From: Sulfuriferula sp. | GTDB lineage: Bacteria > Pseudomonadota > Gammaproteobacteria > Burkholderiales > Sulfuriferulaceae | Reading direction: 5' to 3' | DNA: 64,000 bases | NCBI GenBank assembly: GCA_013140765.1 | Contig: JABFSE010000027.1 | Span: 1 to 64,000, forward strand | Part shown: positions 1 through 8,530 of the stretch, one piece after another | Layout of the letters: every line of letters starts with the position of its first letter | Numbering within the stretch: the first letter of the stretch is position 1 | Made by a program: the position numbers and the translations under genes | Notes under the pieces: model-generated | The model's database searches: none | What the model saw: the letters and a program-made list of their open reading frames with translations, nothing else | What the model was told of the DNA's origin: nothing

Positions 1-849
1 AGCCTGGCGTGGGAAATCACGCACGCCCGCGATGACACTGCCCTGCCCGCGATGATAAGTGCTATCGCCCACCAATGAATGCCCTATGGATGCCAAATGC
101 ACGCGTATCTGATGCGTGCGTCCAGTCTCCAACGCGCAACGCACTAAGGTATTGCGCATATAGCGCTTAAGCACCCAATAACGCGTCACCGCCTCACGCC
201 CACCGTGCACCACCGCCATTTTAATGCGCTGAGTAGGATGCCGACCTATAGGCGCATCCACAGTGCCGTCAGTATCCACCACCCCTTGCGTCACTGCCAA
301 ATACTCACGCTTTACCGTTCGCGCCTGCAACTGCCGCACTAAATTTGTTTGTGCAGTCAAGGTTTTAGCCACCACCATCAAGCCGCTAGTATCTTTATCC
401 AGCCTATGGACGATGCCTGCACGCGGAATATGCGTAATCAAGGGGTAATGAAACAACAACGCGTTCAATAATGTACCCTGCCAATTGCCCGCACCCGGAT
501 GCGCCACTAAACCCACTGGCTTGTTAAGCACTAAGATACTATCGTCTTCATAAACAATATCGATAGGTATATTTTCAGGCAAAGCGACTAATTCAGCAGG
601 GTGCGGTTCAGCAAATACCAACACTTGCTCACCCCCACGCACTTTATCTTTTGCATTTAATACCCGCCCGTTGACGTGAACTAAGCGCTGCTTAATCCAG
701 TCTTGTATGCGACTGCGGGAGTAATCAGGCATGAGCGATGCCAACGCATTATCTAAACGCACACCCGCACTCGAAAAAGGCATATCCAATTCGATAGCGG
801 TATCCGCGTTTAATGTATAATCTGGTAACTGTTTTTCGGAAGATGTCAT
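1..849 (-). CDS. rluD: 23S rRNA pseudouridine synthase RluD, 5' part (C-terminus outside window)
   Basis: The reverse strand reads from ATG at 849 to the window edge without a stop, giving 283 codons. The N-terminal part is an S4-like RNA-binding segment (VRLDNALASLMPDYSRSRIQ). The catalytic core follows, with the RluA-family motif HRLDKDTSGL that carries the nucleophilic Asp, then GRTHQIRVH. This is typical of RluD, which makes pseudouridines 1911/1915/1917 in helix 69 of 23S rRNA. The start is about 20 residues longer than in many homologues, and no strong Shine-Dalgarno is visible. The start codon overlaps that of divergent bamD by two bases (CATG), so rluD must be transcribed from inside the bamD coding sequence. 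Pairing with bamD is a common proteobacterial arrangement and supports RluD over RluA or RluC. Confidence 0.93.
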   Translation of the reverse strand, partial: MTSSEKQLPDYTLNADTAIELDMPFSSAGVRLDNALASLMPDYSRSRIQDWIKQRLVHVNGRVLNAKDKVRGGEQVLVFAEPHPAELVALPENIPIDIVYEDDSILVLNKPVGLVAHPGAGNWQGTLLNALLFHYPLITHIPRAGIVHRLDKDTSGLMVVAKTLTAQTNLVRQLQARTVKREYLAVTQGVVDTDGTVDAPIGRHPTQRIKMAVVHGGREAVTRYWVLKRYMRNTLVRCALETGRTHQIRVHLASIGHSLVGDSTYHRGQGSVIAGVRDFPRQA

Positions 850-1639
850 GAAACGAATTTTACTTGTTTTAATGCTGGTTGGGTTAGTTGGTTGCAGTAG
901 CACACCATCAACGCAGGATGAAACCAAAAATTGGTCAGCGCAAAAGATCTATACTGAAGCTAAAGACATGCTTAATTCTGGCTCGTATGAGAAATCTATC
1001 AAGCTGTTTGAAACGCTGGAAGCCCGCTATCCATATGGACGTTACGCGCAACAAGCACAGCTGGAAGTCGCCTACGCTTACTATAAAGACAACGAGCCCG
1101 TCTCCGCCGTTGCCGCCTGCGATCGCTTTATCAAACTACATCCTAATCATCCTAATGTGGATTACGCCTACTATTTGAAAGGCTTATCTAACTTTACCGA
1201 AGATCAAAGTTTGTTTGCGCGTATCGCCGATCAAGATATGACTGAACGCGATCCACGCTCTGCTAGCAACTCGTTTGCCGCTTTCCAAGAGCTATCCACA
1301 CGTTTTCCTGATAGCAAATACACACCTGACGCGATTGCGCGGATGAAGTATCTGGTGGACGCGCTGGCATTGCACGAAGTCCACGTTGCGCAGTATTACT
1401 ACAAACGTAAAGCCTACGTTGCCGCCGCTAACCGTGCGCAATACGCCTTGAGAACCTATCCTCAAGCACCCGCTAATGAACTAGGTATCGCTATCATGGT
1501 ACGTTCCTACGACGCGCTGGGTACAAATGATTTGCGTGACGACGCACTGCGCGTGTTGCAACTTAATTTCCCTAAGAGCAAATACATCACAGGCAACTTT
1601 GACAAAACCAAGCCTTGGTGGCGTTTTTGGGAACTTTAA
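848..1639 (+). CDS. bamD: Outer membrane protein assembly factor BamD
   Basis: This is a 263-residue lipoprotein with a short signal peptide and lipobox LVGC (Cys16 would be lipidated). Tetratricopeptide-type helical repeats follow (for example YEKSIKLFETLEARYPYGRYA). The length and repeat pattern match BamD (ComL/YfiO), the essential lipoprotein of the BAM complex that inserts beta-barrel proteins in the outer membrane. A GGAAG ribosome site at 838-842 lies inside the divergent rluD gene and supports the ATG at 848. The last base of its stop codon is the first base of the next gene's start, so it is probably cotranscribed with the HAD phosphatase. Confidence 0.95.
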   Translation: MKRILLVLMLVGLVGCSSTPSTQDETKNWSAQKIYTEAKDMLNSGSYEKSIKLFETLEARYPYGRYAQQAQLEVAYAYYKDNEPVSAVAACDRFIKLHPNHPNVDYAYYLKGLSNFTEDQSLFARIADQDMTERDPRSASNSFAAFQELSTRFPDSKYTPDAIARMKYLVDALALHEVHVAQYYYKRKAYVAAANRAQYALRTYPQAPANELGIAIMVRSYDALGTNDLRDDALRVLQLNFPKSKYITGNFDKTKPWWRFWEL

Positions 1640-2304
1640 TGCGTAAACTCGTTTTATTTGATTTAGACAATACCTTATTAGCAGGGGATTCAGATTACGA
1701 ATGGGGGCAATTCCTCATCAGTCGCGGCATCGTTGACCGCGATTTATACGAATCCAAAAACGAACAGTTTTACCAGCAATACAAAATGGGCAAATTGGAT
1801 ATTTATGAATTTCTAGATTTCCAATTACGCCCATTAGCCCAGCACAGCCGCGCCCAATTAGACGCTTGGCACGCTGAATTCATGCGCGATAAAATCAACG
1901 CCATGATGATGCCAGCGGCACGAAATTTAGTCGCACAAGCACTTGCCAGCGCCGATTTAGTCGCCATCGTCACAGCGACCAACAGCTTCGTCACCGCCCC
2001 CATCGCACGCGCTTTTGGCATTGCGCACTTAATTGCGACCGAGCCCGAGCAAATCAATGGCGAATTTACAGGTAAAGTAGCAGGTACGCCCAGCTTTCGC
2101 GAAGGCAAAATCACCCGCCTGCATGAATGGTTGGCCAGCCAGCATAAACAGCTCAATGAATTCGATGAAAGCTGGTTTTACAGCGACTCACTCAATGATT
2201 TGCCGTTATTGGAAATCGTCACACACCCCGTTGCTGTTGACGCTGATGCCACATTATTAGCGCACGCACAGCAACATAACTGGCTTAGCATCAGCCTAAG
2301 GTAA
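1639..2304 (+). CDS. HAD-superfamily phosphatase, subfamily IB (SerB-like)
   Basis: The protein has 221 residues when started at ATG 1639, which overlaps the bamD stop by one base; the start 24 bases upstream lies in bamD and is less likely. HAD motif I is LFDLDNTLL, with the nucleophile Asp8 and the acid/base Asp10. Motif III/IV appears as FYSDSLNDLPLL, which holds the metal-binding acidic residues. The helical cap suits subfamily IB, the group of phosphoserine phosphatase and PGPase-like enzymes. The substrate cannot be read from sequence: betaproteobacterial members are often labelled histidinol-phosphatase or phosphoserine phosphatase without proof. It sits between bamD and pcnB in a plus-strand run. 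Confidence 0.85.
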   Translation: MRKLVLFDLDNTLLAGDSDYEWGQFLISRGIVDRDLYESKNEQFYQQYKMGKLDIYEFLDFQLRPLAQHSRAQLDAWHAEFMRDKINAMMMPAARNLVAQALASADLVAIVTATNSFVTAPIARAFGIAHLIATEPEQINGEFTGKVAGTPSFREGKITRLHEWLASQHKQLNEFDESWFYSDSLNDLPLLEIVTHPVAVDADATLLAHAQQHNWLSISLR

Positions 2305-2305
2305 T

Positions 2306-3658
2306 ATGATTAAAAAATTGATACGCCGTGTTTTAGGCAAAAAGCCAGCCGCTAAAACCGACAAAAAATCTCGTATGCAACGCATACCCGTGAGTGAACA
2401 CCAGCTCACCCGTGAGCAAATTCTCCCCTGCGCCCTAAAAGTCACTGACACGTTACAAGATGCAGGCTATGAAGCCTATATTGTCGGCGGTGCTGTGCGT
2501 GATTTACTCATCGCCAAAACACCTAAAGACTTTGACGTAGCCACCAATGCCACCCCCGAGCAAGTGCGCGACTTATTCCGCCGCTCGCGCATTATTGGCC
2601 GTCGCTTTCGCTTGGTTCATGTACTGTGCGGCAATGACACCATAGAAGTCTCCACTTTCCGTGCCAGTGCTGCCAGTGAAGAAGACGACACCAAACAAAT
2701 CACCGATGACACAGGGCGTATCGTCCGTGACAACGTATTTGGCGACCTCACCAGCGATGCCGAACGCCGCGATTTCACCGTCAACGCGCTGTATTACGAC
2801 CCCAGCACCGAAGAAGTGTTAGATTATCGTGGCGGATTAGCCGACATACGCAACAAAACGCTACGCATCATCGGCGACCCCGCCACGCGTTATCGCGAAG
2901 ACCCTGTGCGCATGATGCGTGCGGCACGCTTTGCGGCAAAGCTGGATTTTCGCATCGACGAAACTACCCGTGCGCCTATCGCTGAGCTGGCTGATTTGCT
3001 CAACAACGTGCCGCCGTCACGCATGTTTGATGAAATGCTCAAATTACTGCTGTCAGGTCACGCCTTACGCGCCGTGCATCAGCTCCGCGCCGAAGGTTTG
3101 CATCATGGTATTTTACCGATGCTAGACACGATATTAGAACAAGAACACGGCAAACGCTTCATCAACGCGGCACTACACAATACCGACCTGCGCTTGCAAG
3201 CAGGAAAATCCGTCTCCCCCGCTTTCCTCTTCGCCAGCTTATTGTGGCATGAATTGCAAATTAATCATCATAAACGTCTTAGCCGTGGTGAGTTATCCAT
3301 ACCTGCGTTTAACGAGGCCATGGACGACACGCTCAATCAGCAACGCAGCCGCCTCGCCGTACCGCGCCGCTTAGACGGCATGATGAAAGAAATTTGGAGC
3401 TTGCAAGTGCGTTTTGAACAACGCTCAGGTAGTCGCCCTTATCGTTTATTAACACACCCACGCTTCCGTGCAGGCTATGATTTCATCTTGCTCCGCGCCG
3501 AAAGCGGCGAAATCGCCGCCGAACTCGGTGAGTGGTGGACGACATTCCAAACCGCCGACGAAGACACCCGTGCCAGCATGTTGCTCAAAGAACCCGTCAG
3601 CGCGGTCAACCCCAAACGTCGCCGCCGTAAAAAACCTACCGTTGTCGCCGCCTCATGA
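2306..3658 (+). CDS. pcnB: Poly(A) polymerase I
   Basis: This 450-residue protein belongs to the class II nucleotidyltransferase family. The basic N-terminus is followed by the fold signature IVGGAVRDLLIAKTPKDFD, whose acidic pair binds the catalytic metals. Next come RFRLVHV, RRDFTVNALYYD and the RYREDPVRMMRAARFAAK neck motif. The C-terminus is strongly basic (PKRRRRKKP), as in bacterial PcnB, where it binds RNA. The basic tail and overall length favour poly(A) polymerase over tRNA CCA-adding enzyme. PcnB adds 3' A-tails that promote mRNA and sRNA decay. It overlaps folK through ATGA; a pcnB-folK-panBC order is common in proteobacteria. Confidence 0.93.
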   Translation: MIKKLIRRVLGKKPAAKTDKKSRMQRIPVSEHQLTREQILPCALKVTDTLQDAGYEAYIVGGAVRDLLIAKTPKDFDVATNATPEQVRDLFRRSRIIGRRFRLVHVLCGNDTIEVSTFRASAASEEDDTKQITDDTGRIVRDNVFGDLTSDAERRDFTVNALYYDPSTEEVLDYRGGLADIRNKTLRIIGDPATRYREDPVRMMRAARFAAKLDFRIDETTRAPIAELADLLNNVPPSRMFDEMLKLLLSGHALRAVHQLRAEGLHHGILPMLDTILEQEHGKRFINAALHNTDLRLQAGKSVSPAFLFASLLWHELQINHHKRLSRGELSIPAFNEAMDDTLNQQRSRLAVPRRLDGMMKEIWSLQVRFEQRSGSRPYRLLTHPRFRAGYDFILLRAESGEIAAELGEWWTTFQTADEDTRASMLLKEPVSAVNPKRRRRKKPTVVAAS

Positions 3659-4182
3659 TGCCCGTTCACGCCTATATCGCCCTAGGTAGCAATTTGACTG
3701 ACCCAGCACAACAAGTATTACGGGCATTTGATGCGCTCAACAGCTTACCCAACAGCCGCCTAATCGCGCGTTCATCGTTATATTTAACCGCACCTGTAGG
3801 CTATGCCGACCAACCTGATTTTATCAACGCGGTCGCCCACATTAGCACCCAACTTGCGCCGCACGCCTTACTCGATGCGCTGTTAGCAATAGAGCACCAA
3901 TTTGGACGCGAACGCACTTTTCAGAACGCCCCCCGTATTTTGGATTTAGATGTTTTGCTTTATGATAATGTCATACAACATGAAGCAGGCCTAACCCTGC
4001 CGCACCCGCGTATGCACGAACGTGCATTTGTTTTGGTGCCTTTGGCTGAAATCGCACCCGCACTCACTATCCCAGGGCGCGGTGCAATTAGTGTTGATTT
4101 GGTCAACGTGCAAAACCAAGATTTACAACGGGTGGCAGACAATTGGCAAGCACCGCCACGCAAGGACTCACATCATGGCTAA
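3655..4182 (+). CDS. folK: 2-amino-4-hydroxy-6-hydroxymethyldihydropteridine diphosphokinase (HPPK)
   Basis: This 175-residue enzyme transfers pyrophosphate from ATP to 6-hydroxymethyl-7,8-dihydropterin in folate synthesis. Motifs seen are the N-terminal AYIALGSNL, the central FGRERTFQNAPRILDLDVLLYD (Arg residues and the two metal-binding Asp) and LPHPRMHERAFVL. Two adjacent ATG codons (3655 and 3658) are possible starts. The first overlaps the pcnB stop as ATGA, and the protein differs by one Met only. Its end overlaps the start of panB by eight bases, so translation is probably coupled. Confidence 0.95.
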   Translation: MMPVHAYIALGSNLTDPAQQVLRAFDALNSLPNSRLIARSSLYLTAPVGYADQPDFINAVAHISTQLAPHALLDALLAIEHQFGRERTFQNAPRILDLDVLLYDNVIQHEAGLTLPHPRMHERAFVLVPLAEIAPALTIPGRGAISVDLVNVQNQDLQRVADNWQAPPRKDSHHG

Positions 4183-4960
4183 TTTACTCGACCTGCAACA
4201 ACGCGCCGCCCAAGGCGAAAAGCTCGCCGTGCTCACCTGCTACGATGCCAGCTTTGCGCGGCTATTAGCAGACGCGGCACTGGATATTATTTTAGTTGGT
4301 GATTCGCTAGGCATGGTCATACAAGGGCAACGCTCAACATTGCCTGTTACTTTAGATGACATGGCGTATCACACCCGCGCCGTCGCACGTGGCGCACCTG
4401 ACACATTCATCATTGCCGACCTACCTTTTGGCAGCTACCAAGCCAGTCCAGAACAAGCCTTCAACGCCGCCAGCGTACTCATGGCCGCAGGCGCACATTG
4501 CGTTAAGTTAGAAGGCGGCGCGGTGATGGCGACCAGCGTCGCATTTCTCAGCCAGCGCGGCATCCCCGTGTGCGGACATTTAGGCTTGCTACCACAATCA
4601 GTCAACGCACTCGGCGGCTATAAAGTCCAAGGTAAAACCGACAGCGCGGCGCAACAATTGATAAGCGATGCGCAACTACTGACCGCATCAGGTGCGGCCA
4701 TGATAGTGCTGGAAGCCATCCCAGCGCCACTTGCCAAGCAGCTTACCAGTACGATAAACATCCCCACCATAGGCATAGGCGCAGGCGTAGATTGTAACGG
4801 GCAAGTGCTCGTGCTCCACGACATGCTGGGCATGGGCAAACCGCCGCGCTTTAGCCATAATTTTTTGCAAGACAGCAACAGCCTGCAAGCCGCCGTTGCC
4901 GCCTATATCAATGCAGTAAAAACCAGCACCTTCCCTAGCGAACAGCATAGTTTCAAATGA
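4175..4960 (+). CDS. panB: 3-methyl-2-oxobutanoate hydroxymethyltransferase (ketopantoate hydroxymethyltransferase)
   Basis: The 261-residue PanB carries out the first step of pantothenate synthesis: 2-oxoisovalerate plus methylene-tetrahydrofolate gives ketopantoate. Motifs include LTCYDASFARLLADA, VGDSLGMVIQG (metal-binding Asp) and VKLEGG, then GHLGLLPQSV and IGIGAG. An in-frame extension to 4022 exists, but ATG 4175 gives the family's normal start (MANLLDLQQRAAQGEKLAVL) and is preferred; it overlaps folK by eight bases. It overlaps panC by ATGA. The folate gene folK and a folate-using enzyme sit side by side. Confidence 0.96.
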   Translation: MANLLDLQQRAAQGEKLAVLTCYDASFARLLADAALDIILVGDSLGMVIQGQRSTLPVTLDDMAYHTRAVARGAPDTFIIADLPFGSYQASPEQAFNAASVLMAAGAHCVKLEGGAVMATSVAFLSQRGIPVCGHLGLLPQSVNALGGYKVQGKTDSAAQQLISDAQLLTASGAAMIVLEAIPAPLAKQLTSTINIPTIGIGAGVDCNGQVLVLHDMLGMGKPPRFSHNFLQDSNSLQAAVAAYINAVKTSTFPSEQHSFK

Positions 4961-5778
4961 AAATTTTACACACCGTCGCCGAGCTACGCGCCTGGCGTGA
5001 ACAACAGGGTCACATCAGCTTTGTCCCCACCATGGGTAACTTGCACGAAGGCCATCTTGCCCTAGTCGAACTCGCGCAACAACACGCGCCTGTGGTCATT
5101 GTCAGCATTTTCGTCAACCCGCTGCAATTCGGCGCAGGCGAAGATTACACCCGCTATCCACGCACCTTAGCTGATGACGTTGCCAAACTAAGCACCTTAG
5201 GCGTACAAGCCGTTTTTGCCCCCGACGTAACTGAACTCTATCCGCAACCACAACGCTACCACATCACCCCGCCAGATTTAGCCAACCAGCTATGCGGCGC
5301 GTACCGCCCTGGGCATTTTGTCGGTGTCACCACGGTAGTGATGAAACTATTCCAGCTAGTACAACCGCACATCGCCGTATTCGGGCAAAAAGACTACCAG
5401 CAACTCACCCTAATACGCGGCATGGTGGCAGATTTCGCTGTGCCCGTAAAAATTATTGCAGGTGCAACCATACGCGCCGCAGACGGGCTTGCGCTCTCAT
5501 CTCGCAATACTTTCTTAAGCCCAGATGAACGCCAGCGTGCGCCCTTGTTGTATCAGCAACTAAGCCGCATTCAACAAGCCCTGCAACAAGGTCAACGCGA
5601 CTACGCGCAATTAGAAAACGCCGCCACCGACACCCTGCAACAACACGGCTGGCAAGTCGATTACATCCGCATCTGCGACCCGCAACTCAACCCCGCCGAC
5701 GCGCAAACCCAGCAGTGGGTAGCACTAGGCGCGGCACGTTTAGGGGCTACGCGGCTGATAGACAATCTATCTATTTAA
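4957..5778 (+). CDS. panC: Pantothenate synthetase
   Basis: This 273-residue enzyme condenses pantoate with beta-alanine using ATP. It shows the nucleotidyl-transferase HIGH-like motif in TMGNLHEGHLALV, the SIFVNPLQFG segment, GHFVGVTTVVMKLFQLVQP, FGQKDYQQL and the KMSKS-like LALSSRNTFLS. Its length is normal for PanC. It is the last gene of the bamD-panC run. Its stop lies only nine bases from the stop of convergent queC, and no hairpin terminator is visible in that gap, so the two transcripts probably overlap at their 3' ends. Confidence 0.97.
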   Translation: MKILHTVAELRAWREQQGHISFVPTMGNLHEGHLALVELAQQHAPVVIVSIFVNPLQFGAGEDYTRYPRTLADDVAKLSTLGVQAVFAPDVTELYPQPQRYHITPPDLANQLCGAYRPGHFVGVTTVVMKLFQLVQPHIAVFGQKDYQQLTLIRGMVADFAVPVKIIAGATIRAADGLALSSRNTFLSPDERQRAPLLYQQLSRIQQALQQGQRDYAQLENAATDTLQQHGWQVDYIRICDPQLNPADAQTQQWVALGAARLGATRLIDNLSI

Positions 5779-5787
5779 TAACAGAAA

Positions 5788-6471
5788 TTACGCACTTACA
5801 TACCGCGTCGCATCAGCAATACCCGCTTGCTCAAAGCCTTGTTGACGCAGGCGACAGGAGTCGCATACAGCGCAGGCACGACCCAATTCATCGGCTTGGT
5901 AGCAGGACACGGTGGCGGCGTAATCTACGCCTAACTGCGTACCCAGCTGGATGATTTCTGCTTTGGATAAAGTCATCAATGGCGCGTATATGTGTAGATC
6001 TTGCCCTTCTACACCCGCTCTGGTGGCGAGATTTGCCATGCGTTCAAACGCGGCGATGTAGTCTGGGCGGCAATCAGGATAGCCTGAATAATCAACCGCA
6101 TTCACGCCTATAAAAATAGCTTTACTATTCAATACCTCAGCCCAAGCCAAGGCGATAGAGAGCATGATGGTATTGCGGGCGGGGACGTAAGTGGACGGGA
6201 TGCCCGCGCTCGGCGTTTCGGGTACGGCGATGCTGTTATCGGTAAGCGATGAGCCACCGAACATACCCAAATCCATTTTGAAAACGCGATGCTCCGCCGC
6301 ACCTTGCGACTTAGCCACACGCGCCGCCGCGCCTAGCTCGGCATAATGCCGCTGCCCATAATCAAAGCTCAAAGCATGGCAGATGTAACCATCCCGTTGA
6401 GCAATGGCAAGGACAGTGGCGGAATCCAACCCGCCTGAGAGCAGTACGACAGCGTGTTTTTCGGTATTCAT
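5788..6471 (-). CDS. queC: 7-cyano-7-deazaguanine synthase
   Basis: The 227-residue QueC converts 7-carboxy-7-deazaguanine to preQ0 with ATP and ammonia in queuosine synthesis. The N-terminal PP-loop is [23 protein letters not shown] and [12 protein letters not shown] follow. A C-terminal zinc site is formed by four Cys in the pattern C-x8-C-x2-C-x2-C ([17 protein letters not shown]). It follows queE with no intergenic base, which fits two consecutive steps of one pathway. No queD or queF is visible in this window, so the pathway is completed elsewhere. Confidence 0.96.
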   Translation of the reverse strand: MNTEKHAVVLLSGGLDSATVLAIAQRDGYICHALSFDYGQRHYAELGAAARVAKSQGAAEHRVFKMDLGMFGGSSLTDNSIAVPETPSAGIPSTYVPARNTIMLSIALAWAEVLNSKAIFIGVNAVDYSGYPDCRPDYIAAFERMANLATRAGVEGQDLHIYAPLMTLSKAEIIQLGTQLGVDYAATVSCYQADELGRACAVCDSCRLRQQGFEQAGIADATRYVSA

Positions 6472-7116
6472 TTACTTTCCTGCTGATTCTGTCCACAAAA
6501 TTTTATGCAATTGCAACTGCATACGCACAGGCAGGCGGTCACGCAATATCCATTCGGCTAAATCACGCGCTTCACTGCCATGTATAGGAGAAAATAAAAC
6601 GGGGCAGCGGTGATTAAGCTGATGTTCAGCTAATATGTTTTTTGCCCACACATAATCATCTGCGTCGGTGATAACAAATTTAATTTCGTCATGCGCGGCG
6701 AGGTGCGGTATGTTTTCCCAGCGATTTTTACTGACTTCGCCTGAGCCTGGTGTTTTAATATCGACGATGCGCGACACGCGTGGGTCAACTGCGCTGATGT
6801 CTAATGCGCCGCTGGTTTCTAAAGACACGTCATAGCCCTCATCGCATAAGGCTTTGAGCAAGGTATTGGCATGTTTTTGCGCCAGCGGCTCGCCGCCCGT
6901 GACGGTAATGTAGTGGGGCTGATATTCGGCTACACGCGCCAATATCGTTGCCAGCGATAAAGTCTCGCCGCCATGAAATGCGTAAGCCGTATCGCAATAA
7001 CCACAGCGCAATGGGCAACCTGTGAGGCGAATAAACACCGTCGGCAAGCCAACGCGGCTGGTTTCGCCTTGTACTGAGTAAAAAATCTCGGTAATACGTA
7101 ATGTCGCTGATAGCAT
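6472..7116 (-). CDS. queE: 7-carboxy-7-deazaguanine synthase (radical SAM)
   Basis: This 214-residue radical SAM enzyme turns 6-carboxytetrahydropterin into 7-carboxy-7-deazaguanine. The cluster motif is Cys34-x3-Cys38-x2-Cys41 (CPLRCGYC), the classic spacing. It is preceded by the family's N-terminal YSVQGE signature and followed by VTGGEPLAQ, the SAM-binding GGE motif. It begins within the last base of cpoB, at the end of the tol-pal cluster; pal-cpoB-queE is a frequent gammaproteobacterial and betaproteobacterial neighbourhood. queC follows directly. Confidence 0.95.
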   Translation of the reverse strand: MLSATLRITEIFYSVQGETSRVGLPTVFIRLTGCPLRCGYCDTAYAFHGGETLSLATILARVAEYQPHYITVTGGEPLAQKHANTLLKALCDEGYDVSLETSGALDISAVDPRVSRIVDIKTPGSGEVSKNRWENIPHLAAHDEIKFVITDADDYVWAKNILAEHQLNHRCPVLFSPIHGSEARDLAEWILRDRLPVRMQLQLHKILWTESAGK

Positions 7117-7922
7117 TATTGCAGCAACGCCAAGCGTTTTTTACCGAGTGCGGCGGCGGGCGTAGCGGCGTATTTGGACACCAACACTTCCAATGTTTTA
7201 CGTGCACCATCCATGTCGCCCAACTCGATTTGTGCGCTGGACATATTCAGCAACGCATCGGGTACTTTAGGGCTGTTAGGGTAAATACTGACTACTTTTT
7301 GCTGTTCGACGTATGCTTTTTTGAAATCTTTGGTTGAAAAATAAGCATTGCCTATCCAGTATTGAGCGCTGGAAGCGAGGTTGCTTTTTGGGTAAGTTTT
7401 AATAAACTGCTTAAAGCCCGTCAATGCGTTGGTGTAATCACCTTGCTTAAACAAGCTCAATGCAGCTTGATAGCTATGGTCTTCGTCGTTGACTGCTAAT
7501 GAGCTCGCTGATTTAGCGGGGCTCACATTCGTATTATTTGAATTAGGTGCAGATGCCGCACCGACAGGGCTACTTGCTGTTGCCGCGTCGGTGCGCACCA
7601 TGTTGCGTAAGCGGGTATCTAAATCTTGGTATAAGTCTGTTTGTCGCTTTTGCGTAGTTTCTATATCGTGCGTTTGCACTTCAGATTGACCGCGTAAACG
7701 CTCAACTTCGGCTTTAAGCGCGTCGATTTGTGTTTGCAAAGTGAGCAAAGCACTGCCTTGCGGTTGCTTTTCCAGCGCGACCAAACGCACAGTAACCGCA
7801 TTGAGCTGTTGCTGTATATCTGCCAAACGTCGTGCCGTTTCGTCATCCATCGCCATGACAGACGACCAAACGCCCGCACATAACAGCGCAAATACTAAAC
7901 GCGAAACAGACTTATTCCACAT
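7116..7922 (-). CDS. cpoB: Cell division coordinator CpoB (YbgF), Tol-Pal system
   Basis: This 268-residue periplasmic protein has a signal peptide ending near SSVMA. A coiled coil of roughly 60 residues follows, which trimerises the E. coli protein. Then come a Ser/Asn/Ala-rich linker and a C-terminal TPR domain with repeats such as YTNALTGFKQFIKTYPKSNLA. In E. coli CpoB binds TolA and links PBP1B activity to outer membrane constriction. Its place at the end of tolQRAB-pal is the standard one. Confidence 0.93.
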   Translation of the reverse strand: MWNKSVSRLVFALLCAGVWSSVMAMDDETARRLADIQQQLNAVTVRLVALEKQPQGSALLTLQTQIDALKAEVERLRGQSEVQTHDIETTQKRQTDLYQDLDTRLRNMVRTDAATASSPVGAASAPNSNNTNVSPAKSASSLAVNDEDHSYQAALSLFKQGDYTNALTGFKQFIKTYPKSNLASSAQYWIGNAYFSTKDFKKAYVEQQKVVSIYPNSPKVPDALLNMSSAQIELGDMDGARKTLEVLVSKYAATPAAALGKKRLALLQ

Positions 7923-7925
7923 AGA

Positions 7926-8495
7926 TTATTCGCCTTGATAAACAATATCAGCGCGACGGTTTTGCGCAAACGCTGCTTCATCATTGCCAGTTGCTTTAGG
8001 CTTTTCTTCGCCAAAGCTCACCGCTTCCATTTGCGCTTCTGGCACGCTCAACAAATTCAATGCCTTACGCACTGCATCAGCACGACGTTGACCCAATGCC
8101 AAGTTGTATTCACGGCTACCGCGATCATCGGTATTACCTTGCAATATCACTTTTGCATCTTTATGGCTGGTCAAATAAGCCGCATGTGCTTCTACCAATG
8201 GCGTGAATTCAGATTTAACGACATATTTATCAAAATCGAAATACACGCTACGCTTAGACAGCATGTTGTTAGGGTCGGTCAATGGGTTTACTTGACTCGC
8301 CAAACGCGCTTGTTCTAAAGCCGCCGCTTCAGCAGCTGCTTTATCTGCCGCAGCCTTATCCGCCGCCATCTTAGTCGCAGCCGCACGCGCAGCATCAGCC
8401 GCGCTGTTATCGACTATCGGTGCTTGCTGAGTTGGCGTAGTAGAACAGCCTGCCAACATGGCGACAACGATTAAACTCAATACTGATTTTTTCAT
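7926..8495 (-). CDS. pal: Peptidoglycan-associated lipoprotein Pal
   Basis: The start at 8495 is set by AGGAG eight bases upstream and by the lipoprotein signal MKKSVLSLIVVAMLAGC (Cys17); an in-frame extension to 8543 runs into the spacer and lacks sense. The protein has 189 residues. Residues about 31-69 form an Ala/Asp/Lys-rich stretch likely to be a long helix. An OmpA-like peptidoglycan-binding domain follows, with VYFDFDKYVVK, LQGNTDDRGSREYNLALGQRRADAV and the terminal QNRRADIVYQ. Pal anchors the outer membrane to the wall and is recruited to the septum by TolB and TolA. The Ala-rich stalk is longer than I recall for typical Pal. Confidence 0.95.
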   Translation of the reverse strand: MKKSVLSLIVVAMLAGCSTTPTQQAPIVDNSAADAARAAATKMAADKAAADKAAAEAAALEQARLASQVNPLTDPNNMLSKRSVYFDFDKYVVKSEFTPLVEAHAAYLTSHKDAKVILQGNTDDRGSREYNLALGQRRADAVRKALNLLSVPEAQMEAVSFGEEKPKATGNDEAAFAQNRRADIVYQGE

Positions 8496-8530
8496 GATGC
8501 ACTCCTTAAAAATTAAGCCACAAAAAACAA

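Noticed and set aside
5779-5787. Terminator between convergent panC and queC
   Set aside because: Only nine bases separate the stops and no hairpin with a T-run is present on either strand.
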